A stretch of 64,000 bases of DNA, taken from assembly GCF_900460525.1 (NCBI RefSeq), contig NZ_UHIY01000001.1, positions 124,001-188,000 of the forward strand. Reading direction: 5' to 3'. The notes below the pieces were generated by a model that searched no databases, had not been told where the DNA came from, and saw nothing but the letters and a program-made list of their open reading frames with translations. Shown here piece after piece: positions 1-9,126 of this stretch; within the stretch, counting starts at the first letter, position 1; each line of letters starts with the position of its first letter. Origin of the DNA: Yersinia kristensenii. GTDB lineage: Bacteria; Pseudomonadota; Gammaproteobacteria; Enterobacterales; Enterobacteriaceae. Position numbers and translations under genes: made by a program.

Positions 1-486
1 ATCAAGAAAAGCCACTCGCACTTCATAGGCTAAAATTTGCACCGCCATGGCCAGATTCAGAGAACTGTATTCCGGGTTGGCTGGGATTGCCACATGATAA
101 TGGCACTTTTGTAGCTCATCATTCGTCAAGCCGACCCGCTCACGACCAAACACCAGTGCTACCGGCGCATGTTCAGCTTCACGTGCGCTGCGCACGCCAC
201 ATTCACGCGGCTCTAGCATTGGCCAAGGCAAAGTACGCGAACGGGCGCTAGTTCCGACTACCAAACTGCATCCCGCCAGCGCTTCATCCAGGGTATCCAC
301 GATGGTGGCGTTGCCAATCACATCACTGGCACCAGCAGACAATGCAATTGCCTGAGAATCCGGTTTGACCAAAGGATTGACCAGATACAAATTGGTTAAT
401 CCCATTGTTTTCATGGCCCTGGCTGTCGAACCCATATTGCCAGTGTGTGAGGTTTCAACCAAAACGATACGAATATTGTGTAACAT
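1..486 (-). CDS. trmJ: tRNA (cytidine/uridine-2'-O-)-methyltransferase TrmJ, partial
   Basis: SPOUT-family enzyme that 2'-O-methylates position 32 of tRNAs using S-adenosylmethionine. Reading leftward from the ATG at 486, the protein begins [20 protein letters not shown] and continues with the conserved stretches [16 protein letters not shown] and [14 protein letters not shown], then [14 protein letters not shown]. These form the trefoil-knot SAM-binding fold of the family. The window edge removes the C-terminal third. It is divergent from suhB, as in E. coli. Start and identity are secure; the 3' end is not visible. Confidence 0.95.
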   Translation of the reverse strand, partial: MLHNIRIVLVETSHTGNMGSTARAMKTMGLTNLYLVNPLVKPDSQAIALSAGASDVIGNATIVDTLDEALAGCSLVVGTSARSRTLPWPMLEPRECGVRSAREAEHAPVALVFGRERVGLTNDELQKCHYHVAIPANPEYSSLNLAMAVQILAYEVRVAFLD

Positions 487-604
487 ACAAACTCTGAGGG
501 TAACGGGGAATCGGCATATCTTAACACAGACATAGGAATTTATCCGAACCCCTGCTATACTACGCGCCGTTTCTCGTTCTTTAACATCCTAGTGGAAGAT
601 ACCC

Positions 605-1411
605 ATGCATCCGATGCTGACTATCGCCATACGCGCTGCGCGTAAGGCCGGTAACCTGATTGCCAAAAATTATGAAACTCCGGACGCTGTCGAAGCGAGC
701 CAGAAAGGCAGTAATGACTTTGTTACCAATGTTGACCGCGACTCAGAGAGTCTAATTGTTGACGTTATCCGTAAATCTTACCCAAAACACACCATTATTG
801 GTGAAGAATGTGGTGAGTTACTCGGCGAAGACTATGATGTGCAATGGGTTATTGATCCGCTGGATGGCACTACCAACTTCATCAAACGTCTCCCTCATTT
901 CGCAGTCTCTATCGCCGTGCGCATCAAAGGCCGTACCGAAGTTGCTGTGGTTTATGACCCAATGCGTAACGAACTGTTTACCGCTACCCGTGGTCAAGGC
1001 GCTCAGTTAAACGGCTACCGTTTGCGTGGCACCAATGCCAAAGATTTAGACGGCACTATTCTGGCAACCGGCTTCCCATTCAAAGTGAAACAACATGCTC
1101 CCGCTTATCTGCGTGTTGTGGGCAAACTGTTTGAACAGTGTGCTGATTTTCGTCGCACCGGTTCCGCGGCGCTGGATCTGGCTTATGTTGCCGCAGGCCG
1201 TGTTGATGGTTTCTTTGAAATTGGCTTGAAGCCTTGGGATTTTGCCGGTGGCGAGCTGTTAGTTCGTGAGTCCGGTGGTGTAGTAACTGACTTTGCAGGC
1301 GGCCATAACCACTTCAGTTCTGGCAATATCGTGGCCGGTAATCCACGTGTGGTGAAAGGTATTCTTCAGTCCATAGTTCAGGCCGAAGTGAGTGACGCCC
1401 TGAAGCGTTAA
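605..1411 (+). CDS. suhB: inositol-1-monophosphatase SuhB
   Basis: Mg2+-dependent inositol monophosphatase. In enterobacteria it also works as a Nus-associated factor in rRNA antitermination complexes. At 268 residues it has the usual length. The metal-binding motifs of the family are visible: GEECG at residues 66-70, DPLDGTTN at 84-91, and WDFAGGELLVRESGG in the C-terminal third, where the Asp completes the active site. It is a single gene transcribed away from trmJ, with a probable -10 hexamer TATACT at 556-561. A strong bidirectional terminator lies beyond the ERIC element that follows it. Confidence 0.97.
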   Translation: MHPMLTIAIRAARKAGNLIAKNYETPDAVEASQKGSNDFVTNVDRDSESLIVDVIRKSYPKHTIIGEECGELLGEDYDVQWVIDPLDGTTNFIKRLPHFAVSIAVRIKGRTEVAVVYDPMRNELFTATRGQGAQLNGYRLRGTNAKDLDGTILATGFPFKVKQHAPAYLRVVGKLFEQCADFRRTGSAALDLAYVAAGRVDGFFEIGLKPWDFAGGELLVRESGGVVTDFAGGHNHFSSGNIVAGNPRVVKGILQSIVQAEVSDALKR

Positions 1412-1414
1412 TTC

Positions 1415-1541
1415 TATACTCGTCATACTTCAAGCTGCATGTGCGTTGGCTGCGTTCAATAACCCGAATCACTTACTGATGTAAGCTCATCGGGATTTTC
1501 TCTCTTGCTGCCTTCCTGCAACTCGAATTATTTAGAGTATA
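1415..1541. repeat. ERIC element, full length (127 bp)
   Basis: The stretch starts TATACTCGTCATACTTC and ends in AATTATTTAGAGTATA, so the ends are inverted copies of each other. The centre has the ERIC core (CACTTACTGATGTAAGCTC). The length is exactly the 127 bp typical of yersinial ERICs. It sits three bases after the suhB stop and would be transcribed as a long hairpin in the suhB 3' UTR. Confidence 0.93.
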
Positions 1542-1561
1542 TATGAATGACGGTTTGATAC

Positions 1562-1597
1562 AAAAAAGCCAGTCGGCTAACCCTGACTGGCTTTTTT
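1562..1597. terminator. bidirectional terminator between suhB and the NicO permease gene
   Basis: The hairpin AAAAAAGCCAGTC ... GACTGGCTTTTTT has a T run on both strands. It can end suhB transcription on + and the permease operon on -. Confidence 0.92.
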
Positions 1598-1606
1598 ATT
1601 GTTCAT

Positions 1607-2623
1607 TTAACGCCCGAATGGCCGGACTCCGCCGATAAAGTCCGGTTGGCTGGAAAGATAAAGCAGAGTACCGGCAAACAGCAGAATAATTCCGCCGGTT
1701 AATGCCAATGTCGCCCAAGCTATCCCTCCCCATGCTGCGGGTGCCCGCTTACGGCTTAAATGCACCGCTAACCGTCGCGCATAGTGAACAAACAATGCCA
1801 GCAATGAAATAGTCAATGACGTGCCGATGGCCATGGCAATAGCCGAAAAAATACCCCACCAATAAACCCCAATTACTTTAGCAAACAGCAGCACCATAAT
1901 CGCGCCAGAGCAAGGCCGCATCCCCATCGCCAACACAATGGCCAGACGGGTGCGCCAGTCGTTGCCCGCTTGCAGTTCTTGCGAACTCGGCATATGGCGA
2001 TGCCCACACCCGCAGCTCCCACTGTGAACATGGTCAGCACTCAATGGCTGTATACGCTGAATACTGATTTTCTGCGGCTTTAATAATTTCACTTGATGGT
2101 AAAGCCGCGCTATTGCGCGGTAACACAATAAAACCCCGAGCGCGATAACCAGCAAAAAACTGCCTTTTTCCAGCCAAAAGCTGCTTTGGTGCAAATAGCG
2201 GGAGGAGAGTTGCAATATGCCCAGTAACACTGTCACCAGCAAGATAGCGACACCGCCTTGTAATATCGACGCCGCAAACGTCAGTTTCAAACTATTTTTG
2301 AGTTGTGCCGGGTGGGTGGCGAGATAAGTCACTATCACCACTTTGCCATGTCCCGGCCCCACTGCATGGAGCACGCCGTAAATCAGGCTGAATATCATCA
2401 GCGCCAAGCCGGCTTGATGCGGATTAGCTTTCACCTGTTGCAGTAACTGGGCCATCTGCTGATGCATATTTTTTTGCCAAACCACTGTTTTAAACAGCAG
2501 TTCCGGCCAATAAAACCATGCTACCTGTGCGGCAGTGGCCAGCAAGACTAAAAACAACAACAGTGGCCATAAATTTATTAGCCAATGCTTTCGCCGTGAA
2601 GCGGAGGTGAGACCTACTGACAT
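1607..2623 (-). CDS. NicO/RcnA-like nickel/cobalt-type metal permease
   Basis: Inner-membrane metal permease of the NicO (HoxN/RcnA-like) superfamily, 338 residues. The sequence shows several hydrophobic segments, including one near residues 17-40. The family signature GVLHAVGPGHGKVVIVTYLA lies near residue 83-102, and a second one (GMRPCSGAIMVLLFA) is in the C-terminal half. The cytoplasmic loop is His/Cys-rich (DHVHSGSCGCGHRHM) and probably binds metal. It overlaps the upstream DUF1007 gene by 10 bp, so the two are translationally coupled. Whether it moves Ni, Co or Zn, and in which direction, cannot be read from sequence. A Zur-like box upstream makes a zinc-related role worth testing. Confidence 0.85.
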   Translation of the reverse strand: MSVGLTSASRRKHWLINLWPLLLFLVLLATAAQVAWFYWPELLFKTVVWQKNMHQQMAQLLQQVKANPHQAGLALMIFSLIYGVLHAVGPGHGKVVIVTYLATHPAQLKNSLKLTFAASILQGGVAILLVTVLLGILQLSSRYLHQSSFWLEKGSFLLVIALGVLLCYRAIARLYHQVKLLKPQKISIQRIQPLSADHVHSGSCGCGHRHMPSSQELQAGNDWRTRLAIVLAMGMRPCSGAIMVLLFAKVIGVYWWGIFSAIAMAIGTSLTISLLALFVHYARRLAVHLSRKRAPAAWGGIAWATLALTGGIILLFAGTLLYLSSQPDFIGGVRPFGR

Positions 2624-3288
2624 TGTACTGTGACCCGTTGGGCGAATTGTTTGCCAAGTTCCATATCTTCTCCTGGTGAATCACTTTTATCCAAGGACAG
2701 CGCGTAAGCTTGTAATGATGCATTTGGGTTGGGCGTGAATAAGGTCAATTTGCAGCTTTTTGCCATTTCAGCCGACAATCTTATCGCCTTATTGCCGTCA
2801 TAGGTCATATCCACAAAATAGGTAGGGTCGTAAGTCGAGATAATAAAAGGCTTTCCGGCCAGCGGCTGCGGTTCAGCCAAGGGTAAAATAAACTCTAAAA
2901 CCGCCTGATGGCCCTTACGCGACAAATGATATTCTGTCGGTAAGTTTTTATATTTCACCGGCTTACCATCACGATATATATCTGTGAAATAGTGCTGCCC
3001 CAGCACATTGGCCATGACTTCGGCTGCCAATTTCTTCCAAATTTCAGAGTCACTTTTGGCATTTTCTGCATCATATAGCAGATCCGCGGAAGTTATTTCA
3101 TCCATAGTCCACACCATTTTTATTCCCACCAGCGTCTGTTTTTCACTGACAAAGCTGGCATCCATATCGATAAAACTATGAGGGTGAGCCTGTGCCAGCT
3201 GACTGTAAATAAGAGCGCCCCCCGTTAACAACAAGGTCATCAGTCGGTTAATTACGCCCGATTTGTTATAATGTAACATATAGTGCAT
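2614..3288 (-). CDS. DUF1007 family periplasmic protein, partner of the NicO permease
   Basis: Exported protein of 224 residues. The signal peptide runs roughly from residue 13 to 34 and is followed directly by AHPHSFIDMDASF, the conserved His-containing start of mature DUF1007 proteins. The family is often encoded next to NicO permeases and is thought to help deliver or capture metal in the periplasm; its exact role is unknown. I chose the ATG at 3288 because AAGGA lies seven bases upstream. Starts at 3279 or 3240 are possible but have worse ribosome sites. It is first in a two-gene leftward operon, with a Zur-like palindrome just inside the start. Confidence 0.8.
   Translation of the reverse strand: MHYMLHYNKSGVINRLMTLLLTGGALIYSQLAQAHPHSFIDMDASFVSEKQTLVGIKMVWTMDEITSADLLYDAENAKSDSEIWKKLAAEVMANVLGQHYFTDIYRDGKPVKYKNLPTEYHLSRKGHQAVLEFILPLAEPQPLAGKPFIISTYDPTYFVDMTYDGNKAIRLSAEMAKSCKLTLFTPNPNASLQAYALSLDKSDSPGEDMELGKQFAQRVTVQCQ
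3264..3278. promoter_or_regulatory. Zur-like palindrome at the start of the metal-permease operon
   Basis: TGTTATAATGTAACA differs from the core TGTTATAnTATAACA of the enterobacterial Zur operator at one position, and 18 of 22 fixed positions match over the full 23-bp consensus. It begins 10 bases inside the DUF1007 coding region, where a bound repressor could block early elongation or the promoter. Confidence 0.5.
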
Positions 3289-3430
3289 TCATCAATCCTT
3301 GGGAATTCCACGATAATTGTGATGTAAGTTGTAAGTCGATGTAAAAGCTCCCAGCCCTAACCCACTGAATGAATCTCTTTTGCTATGCTTAAGCATGATG
3401 AATAACAACACATCCATCACGGAAGGTTAT

Positions 3431-4714
3431 ATGCACTTGGACACGTCTTCTGTGCCGCTGTTATCCAGTCAACCACTGTCCGGGCAACAACGCCGCTGCC
3501 ATATGTTACTGATGCTCTTCATGCCCGCAAGCACGGTACAACTGGAGGCTATCAGCCAATTCAACGGCGTCGAGCAGCCCACTACCCGGCAAGATATAGC
3601 CGAGGTTACCCATGAAATCCAGTGTTTCTACCATTTGCAATTGAGAGCCAATGCCGATGACAGTTGTTTGCTTCAGGGCAGTCGGCTCGACAAAAGGCTA
3701 TGTTTAATCCATTGGTTGCGCCGAGGGATTCGCTATTGCCCTGAGTTTATTAAGCACTATTTTGCTCCTGGTTTATATCATGCACTCTCATGGGATAATC
3801 GGCTGATTTCAGAGGATTTACCTCACATAATTGCCCAATGTGAACCCTATCTTAACCGCCAACTCAATGAAAAAGATCGCCAGTTTTTACAACTGTATTT
3901 GGCTTATTGTGCTTGGGAAAATCGGCAACATGCGCTGCCAGAGTTATCTCTCATCCAGCAACAATGGCTCACACGTAAACCCGCGCGGGCAGCAGCTGAC
4001 AGCTTATTTGATTCATTTAATCCGCTGCTGGGCGACCCACTCGATAAAGTTGAACGCGACGTGCTCATCCTAATGCTGACCATGATTAAAGCGCACAGTT
4101 ATCACAGTATTCAATCTGCGGAAGATTCACGTCTGAACAAAGCCATCAACCAGTTAGTCATGCATTTTCAACAACTTTCCGGTATGACACTGAGCAGCAA
4201 TGAGCTGTTGATGAACCAACTTTTTGCCCATCTCGCCCCAGCTATTGAGCGCTGTTATTTCAATATTGGTATTGATAATTCATCACTGGAAGAAGTTAAC
4301 CGCCAATATCCCCGGCTGTTACGTACCACTCAGCAAGCCTTGGCGGCGTTCGAGCAAGAATATCAGATTCAATTCTCTGCCGACGAGGTAGCCCTGATAG
4401 CCATTAGTTTTGGTGCCTGGTTGATGCAGGGAAATGCATTACAGGAAAAGCAGATTTTGTTACTGACACGGAATAATTCAGAGTTAGAACAACATGTTGA
4501 AAAGCACATTCGCGAGTTAACTCTGTTGCCGTTGCATATTAAGTATTTGCCCCATGATGTGTACTTGCGGTCCGGTGCTCCCGCCGGAACTGCGGTGGTG
4601 CTGACCCCTTATGCCGTGGAGCAACCTGAATCAACCCCTCCGCTGATTCAGGTATTATTACCCATGAGCGCGCAACAAAATCAGCAGTTATGCCGCCTAT
4701 TAGGTTTGCCCTAA
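3431..4714 (+). CDS. csiE: stationary-phase-inducible PRD-domain protein CsiE
   Basis: CsiE is a cytoplasmic protein with PTS-regulation (PRD)-like domains, induced under carbon starvation in E. coli; its biochemical role is not established. The similarity is clear along the full length, for example RLCLIHWLRRGIRYCPEFI, IGIDNSSLEE and LMQGNALQEKQILLLTRN. I placed the start at the ATG at 3431 (MHLDTSSVPLL), with GGAAGG just before it. This gives 427 residues, close to the E. coli protein; an in-frame ATG at 3380 would add 17 residues. Its stop codon overlaps the convergent hcaT stop by four bases, as expected for the conserved csiE-hcaT pair. Confidence 0.9.
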   Translation: MHLDTSSVPLLSSQPLSGQQRRCHMLLMLFMPASTVQLEAISQFNGVEQPTTRQDIAEVTHEIQCFYHLQLRANADDSCLLQGSRLDKRLCLIHWLRRGIRYCPEFIKHYFAPGLYHALSWDNRLISEDLPHIIAQCEPYLNRQLNEKDRQFLQLYLAYCAWENRQHALPELSLIQQQWLTRKPARAAADSLFDSFNPLLGDPLDKVERDVLILMLTMIKAHSYHSIQSAEDSRLNKAINQLVMHFQQLSGMTLSSNELLMNQLFAHLAPAIERCYFNIGIDNSSLEEVNRQYPRLLRTTQQALAAFEQEYQIQFSADEVALIAISFGAWLMQGNALQEKQILLLTRNNSELEQHVEKHIRELTLLPLHIKYLPHDVYLRSGAPAGTAVVLTPYAVEQPESTPPLIQVLLPMSAQQNQQLCRLLGLP

Positions 4715-5868
4715 CGGGCAAGATCTTCCGGGTTTGCAACCACCCGAGGACGAATAAACAGCACCGGAATCACTATCAATGCCATCACCCAGAAAACACC
4801 GCCCTGATAATGTTCGAACAGGAAACCCGAGATAATAGTCATCACCGCGATTCCTCCGCCCATCGCCAGTGCAGAATAAACCGACTGCAAACGAATCACA
4901 TCAGCCCCGCGTCGGGCGGCAATAAAGCGCATCGCAGCCAAATGGCAAACAGTAAATGAGCCACAATGCAGGATTTGAATCAGAATAAGCCACGACAGAT
5001 CCGTGGTGGAAGCCATCAAGCTCCAACGGATAATGCCACTCACAGCGGAAAGCAATAACAGGCTGCGGGCAGTCCAGCGGCGGAAAAGGACATTGCTGAA
5101 TGCAAATACCAGGATCTCAGCCACCACCCCCAAAGACCATAAATAGCCAATGGTGGCGGCAGAATAACCGGCCTCTTTCCAGTAAATAGAACTGAAACTG
5201 TAATATCCGGCATGTGCGCCTTGCAAGAGAGTCACACACAGCAAAAAACGCCATACCTGCGGCTCAGAAAGCAGCACTTTCCAGTCAGTGGCGGCGACAT
5301 TGCGGTGTTTAACCTCGCCCTGCGGCATCACACTCGGTTTCAGCAATGCTCCCAGTAACATGGCTGAAACGCCGAACAGCAAGCTGTAAAGAATCGCCGG
5401 ATGGCCCCAAACAGAGACCAGTTTACCGGTCAATGCAGAACCAATAACAAACGCCAGCGATCCCCAGAGCCGGACTTTGCCGTAATCCATGGTTATCTGT
5501 TTTTGCCAGGTCGCCGCCAGCGCATCGGTCAGTGGCACTAAGGGGCCAAAAAACAGGTTAAAACCGGCAATAATCACCATTAGCCAAGCCCAACCATTAC
5601 CAAACCAAAAACCCACGGCGAAGGCCAATGTCAGGAGCGCCAGAATGCGGATTGCCGTCACCAGATGGGAAGGATCTTTAACACTGGGAGCAATAATCAA
5701 GCTACCGAGAAAGCGGGAAATTAATCCAGCGCCCAACAAAATACCAATGGTTTCAGGCGGTATCCCTTCCCCTTGTAACCAAATGCCCCAGAAAGGCAGG
5801 AAAATCCCATAAGAAAAGAAATAGGTGAAATAGCTGAGCGACAGCCAACGTGTTGATTGCAATACCAT
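4711..5868 (-). CDS. hcaT: MFS transporter HcaT (3-phenylpropionate:H+ symporter type)
   Basis: Twelve-segment major-facilitator permease of 385 residues, inner membrane. It carries the nucleoside:H+-symporter-like motifs of the HcaT/LacY-like group: QSTRWLSLSYFTYFFSYG at the N-terminus, GIWLQGEGIPPETIGILLGAG, and DYGKVRLWGSLAFVIG near residue 128. Position between csiE and glyA matches E. coli hcaT. No hca catabolic genes are visible nearby, so the real substrate is uncertain. GGAGGG lies just before the ATG at 5868. Confidence 0.88.
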   Translation of the reverse strand: MVLQSTRWLSLSYFTYFFSYGIFLPFWGIWLQGEGIPPETIGILLGAGLISRFLGSLIIAPSVKDPSHLVTAIRILALLTLAFAVGFWFGNGWAWLMVIIAGFNLFFGPLVPLTDALAATWQKQITMDYGKVRLWGSLAFVIGSALTGKLVSVWGHPAILYSLLFGVSAMLLGALLKPSVMPQGEVKHRNVAATDWKVLLSEPQVWRFLLCVTLLQGAHAGYYSFSSIYWKEAGYSAATIGYLWSLGVVAEILVFAFSNVLFRRWTARSLLLLSAVSGIIRWSLMASTTDLSWLILIQILHCGSFTVCHLAAMRFIAARRGADVIRLQSVYSALAMGGGIAVMTIISGFLFEHYQGGVFWVMALIVIPVLFIRPRVVANPEDLAR

Positions 5869-5982
5869 GAATCCCTCCGAGGTCAGCCGGTCACTGTGAC
5901 AGAGGCCCCGCCTGCTAGCAACTTTGTCATTAGGTAAACATGTAATTTGAGATTAGCTTCACATTTACATAACGTTAATAAC

Positions 5983-6007
5983 AAAAAACCCGCATTGCGC
6001 GGGTTTT
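5983..6007 (-). terminator. glyA terminator
   Basis: The stem AAACCCGC/GCGGGTTT with a five-base loop lies 26 bp past the glyA stop, and the A run on + gives a T run on the - transcript. Confidence 0.9.
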
Positions 6008-6032
6008 ATTAGAAAAATTCAATCGGCCGAAA

Positions 6033-7286
6033 TTATGCGTAAACCGGGAAACGGGCGCAGATAGCCAGAACTTTCTGTTTGATACGTTCGATAGTCGCTT
6101 CATCGGTGATGTTATCCAACACATCACACATCCAGCCAGCCAGTTCGCGAGATTCTTCTTCTTTGAAGCCACGGCGAGTAATAGCCGGGCTGCCGATACG
6201 CACACCTGAAGTGACAAATGGGCTTTTCGGATCATTTGGCACACTATTTTTGTTCACGGTGATATTGGCACGGCCCAAAGCAGCATCGGCATCTTTACCG
6301 GTGATGTTTTTATCAACCAAATCAAGCAGGAACAGGTGGTTATCTGTACCGCCGGAAACCACTTTATAGCCGCGCTCCAGGAAAACCGCCACCATGGCTT
6401 TGGCGTTCTTAGCCACTTGTTGCTGGTAAACCTTGAACTCAGGTTCCATAGCTTCTTTCAGCGCTACCGCTTTGCCCGCGATAACGTGCATCAGTGGGCC
6501 GCCCTGGTTCGCTGGGAACACAGAAGAGTTCAGTTTTTTATACAGATCTTCGTCGCCACCTTTCGCCAAAATCAAACCGCCGCGTGGGCCAGCCAATGTT
6601 TTGTGCGTAGTGGTGGTCACAACGTGTGCATGTGGAACTGGGTTAGGATAAACGCCCGCAGCCACCAGACCGGCGACGTGTGCCATATCCACAAAGAACC
6701 ATGCGCCGATGCTGTCGGCGATTTCGCGCATTTTTGCCCAGTCAACAATACCGGAATAGGCAGAGAAGCCCCCGATGATCATTTTTGGTTTATGAATTTC
6801 GGCCTGACGCGCCATATCTTCATAATCAATTTTGCCCGACTCGTCGATACCGTAAGGAACGATATTGTACAATTTACCGGAAAAGTTAACCGGTGAACCG
6901 TGGGTCAAGTGGCCGCCGTGTGCCAGATTCATCCCCAGAACAGTGTCGCCCGGTTGCAGCAATGCAGAGTAAACCGCCACGTTCGCCTGAGAACCGGAAT
7001 GCGGCTGGACGTTGGCGTAATCAGCGCCAAACAACTCTTTTGCACGATCAATTGCCAGTTGCTCAACAATATCAACATACTCACAGCCACCGTAGTAACG
7101 CTTGCCCGGATAGCCTTCAGCATATTTGTTGGTCAACTGAGAACCTTGTGCTTGCATAACACGCGGGCTGGTGTAGTTCTCAGAGGCAATCAGCTCAATG
7201 TGCTCTTCCTGGCGCACCACTTCTTGCTCCATTGCACGCCATAGATCTGCATCATAATCGGCAATGTTCATTTCACGCTTTAACAT
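6033..7286 (-). CDS. glyA: serine hydroxymethyltransferase GlyA
   Basis: PLP-dependent enzyme that converts serine and tetrahydrofolate to glycine and 5,10-methylene-THF, the main source of one-carbon units. At 417 residues it equals the E. coli length and is nearly identical in its conserved parts. The PLP-binding lysine lies in [16 protein letters not shown], and [12 protein letters not shown] and [10 protein letters not shown] are also present. It starts [16 protein letters not shown] with a purine-rich site upstream. It is divergent from hmp. A PurR-like operator lies 113 bp upstream, in line with PurR control of glyA in E. coli. Confidence 0.98.
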   Translation of the reverse strand: MLKREMNIADYDADLWRAMEQEVVRQEEHIELIASENYTSPRVMQAQGSQLTNKYAEGYPGKRYYGGCEYVDIVEQLAIDRAKELFGADYANVQPHSGSQANVAVYSALLQPGDTVLGMNLAHGGHLTHGSPVNFSGKLYNIVPYGIDESGKIDYEDMARQAEIHKPKMIIGGFSAYSGIVDWAKMREIADSIGAWFFVDMAHVAGLVAAGVYPNPVPHAHVVTTTTHKTLAGPRGGLILAKGGDEDLYKKLNSSVFPANQGGPLMHVIAGKAVALKEAMEPEFKVYQQQVAKNAKAMVAVFLERGYKVVSGGTDNHLFLLDLVDKNITGKDADAALGRANITVNKNSVPNDPKSPFVTSGVRIGSPAITRRGFKEEESRELAGWMCDVLDNITDEATIERIKQKVLAICARFPVYA

Positions 7287-7399
7287 CCGGCTCTCCTGAC
7301 TTAGCTAACAAAATAGATCTGGTGGACTGCCCTTCTGGGCTTTATGACACAGTGTAAACTGTTTCCCCCCCGTTAAGATAGGTCTTGACAGAGGTTTTT

Positions 7400-7415
7400 A
7401 CGCAAACGATTGGCT
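7400..7415 (-). promoter_or_regulatory. PurR operator of glyA
   Basis: ACGCAAACGATTGGCT has a perfect PurR half site (ACGCAAACG). Read on the glyA strand it matches 14 of 16 bases of the E. coli glyA PurR site as I recall it. Confidence 0.75.
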
Positions 7416-7484
7416 CCAGACTGCGTAAGGCTTTGACCTGTTCAGACTTCATTCAATGCAACGGAATTATCCTCATATTCATTA

Positions 7485-7499
7485 TGTGATTTTTTCACA
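7485..7499. promoter_or_regulatory. inverted repeat TGTGA-N5-TCACA in the glyA-hmp spacer
   Basis: A perfect TGTGA/TCACA pair is separated by five T. CRP needs a 6-bp spacer, so this is one base short and may bind CRP poorly or serve another regulator. The E. coli glyA-hmp spacer has MetR sites, but no clear TGAA-N5-TTCA was found here. Confidence 0.3.
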
Positions 7500-7571
7500 T
7501 TCTGTGAACTGACACTGCGGAGTCATCTCTGGTAAGGGAAATGTGCATTTACAAATTAAAGGGCACACTAT

Positions 7572-7596
7572 AAGATGCATTTAAAATACATGTATT
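7572..7596 (+). promoter_or_regulatory. NsrR operator of hmp
   Basis: Two half sites with the pattern AAGATGCATTT and AATACATGTATT are separated by one helical turn, which closely follows the E. coli hmp NsrR site. It lies about 80 bp upstream of the hmp start. NsrR is the nitric-oxide-sensing repressor. Confidence 0.8.
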
Positions 7597-7672
7597 AATT
7601 TGCACACTAATAACACCCAAGTCATCGGCATTTCAGTCAGGACGCAGGGGATAAATCTTTAAGGAGCACCGC

Positions 7673-8863
7673 ATGCTGGATAACCACACCATCGCTACTG
7701 TTAAATCCACTATTCCATTACTGGCCGCCACCGGCCCCAAGCTCACGGCACATTTCTATGACCGTATGTTCGAGCATAATCCTGAACTCAAACACATTTT
7801 CAATATGAGCAATCAGTTTAATGGCGATCAACGCGAAGCCCTGTTCAACGCCATTTGCGCTTATGCGGCAAATCTTGAAAATCTGGCCGCTTTATTGCCC
7901 GCAGTTGAACGTATTGCCCAGAAACACACCAGCCTAAACATTCAGCCCGAGCATTATTCAATAGTCGGCCATCATCTGATAAACACACTGGATGAGCTGC
8001 TCTCTCCGGGCCAAGAAGTATTAGATGCCTGGGGTAAAGCTTATGGGGTGCTGGCTGATGTGTTTATTACGCGAGAAAGTCAGATTTATCAACAGGGTGA
8101 GTCTGCAACCGGTGGATGGCGAACCTTGCGCCGTTTCCGCATCATCAAAAAAGAGAGACAGAGCGAAGTGATTAGCAGCTTTGTATTAGCGCCAGAAGAC
8201 GGTGGTCAGGTGTTGGATTTCAAACCGGGCCAATATTTGGGCATATATATCGAAGATGAGCGGCTTGAATATCAGGAAATCCGCCAATATTCCCTGACTG
8301 CGGCCCCTAACGGAAAAACCTACCGTATTGCGGTGAAACGCGAAGAACAAGGAACGGTTTCAAACTATTTGCACCGTGAATTGAACGAGGGGGACAGTGT
8401 TCGCATCGCGCCCCCTCGGGGTGATTTTTTCCTGGATATACCCCCAGAAACACCCGTGGCGCTAATTTCTGCCGGTGTAGGCCAAACCCCAATGTTAAGT
8501 ATGCTCAATACCCTGCATAAACAGCAGCATTCCGCGCCAATACATTGGTTACATGCGGCTGAAAATGGGCGAGTTCATGCATTTGCCGAGGAAGTTGCCG
8601 CGATAGCAAACACTATGCCCAATATCAGCCGCCATGTGTGGTATCGCGAACCAACAGAGCAGGATAAGCGCGGGGAGGATTATCACAGTGAAGGTTTGAT
8701 GGACCTCAGTTCACATCAATGGCTGGCAGCCGATCCCAATCGACATTATTACTTCTGCGGCCCACTCGCTTTTATGCAATTTGCCGGTCGCCAGCTATTA
8801 GCACAAGGGGTGGCGTCTGAGCGCATTCATTATGAGTGTTTTGGCCCACATAAAGTCATTTAA
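7673..8863 (+). CDS. hmp: flavohaemoglobin Hmp, nitric oxide dioxygenase
   Basis: Converts nitric oxide and O2 to nitrate using NAD(P)H. There are three parts: a globin domain (residues 1-138) with the proximal His in the [11 protein letters not shown] region, an FAD-binding domain (about 150-260) with [11 protein letters not shown] and the [11 protein letters not shown] motif, and an NAD-binding domain with [14 protein letters not shown] and [10 protein letters not shown]. At 396 residues it has the family length. AAGGAG sits seven bases before the ATG. It is divergent from glyA, as in E. coli, with an NsrR operator in the spacer. Confidence 0.98.
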   Translation: MLDNHTIATVKSTIPLLAATGPKLTAHFYDRMFEHNPELKHIFNMSNQFNGDQREALFNAICAYAANLENLAALLPAVERIAQKHTSLNIQPEHYSIVGHHLINTLDELLSPGQEVLDAWGKAYGVLADVFITRESQIYQQGESATGGWRTLRRFRIIKKERQSEVISSFVLAPEDGGQVLDFKPGQYLGIYIEDERLEYQEIRQYSLTAAPNGKTYRIAVKREEQGTVSNYLHRELNEGDSVRIAPPRGDFFLDIPPETPVALISAGVGQTPMLSMLNTLHKQQHSAPIHWLHAAENGRVHAFAEEVAAIANTMPNISRHVWYREPTEQDKRGEDYHSEGLMDLSSHQWLAADPNRHYYFCGPLAFMQFAGRQLLAQGVASERIHYECFGPHKVI

Positions 8864-9017
8864 ATATTGAATTTTATTTAATTTCTCAGGGGATGCCATC
8901 CGCGCACCCCTGTATATCCGTTATAAAAAATCCGTCTACTTATTGCTTTTAAATGTAGTAGAACGTGATTTAGATCTCATATATCCTAATTTAATATTGC
9001 CACGATGAGATATTCGG

Positions 9018-9037
9018 ATGAATGTCTAAATATTCAT
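9018..9037. promoter_or_regulatory. inverted repeat ATGAAT-N8-ATTCAT upstream of yhfZ
   Basis: Six-base perfect arms lie 90 bp before the yhfZ-like start; a second pair, ATCTCAT (8974-8980) and ATGAGAT (9005-9011), lies just upstream. Either could be an autoregulatory operator. The inverted repeats are visible; any function is inference. Confidence 0.3.
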
Positions 9038-9126
9038 ATAACTGAAAATTAATAGTGTGGCTAACTTTGTCCCTCACTATTCATTACCCTGTCACTCGGG
9101 GTGAATTAAGGCTGAATTGATCTACC

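Noticed and set aside
6336..6896. 186-residue reading frame on + across glyA
   Set aside because: It is antisense to the strongly conserved glyA and shows no family features; a frame shadow.
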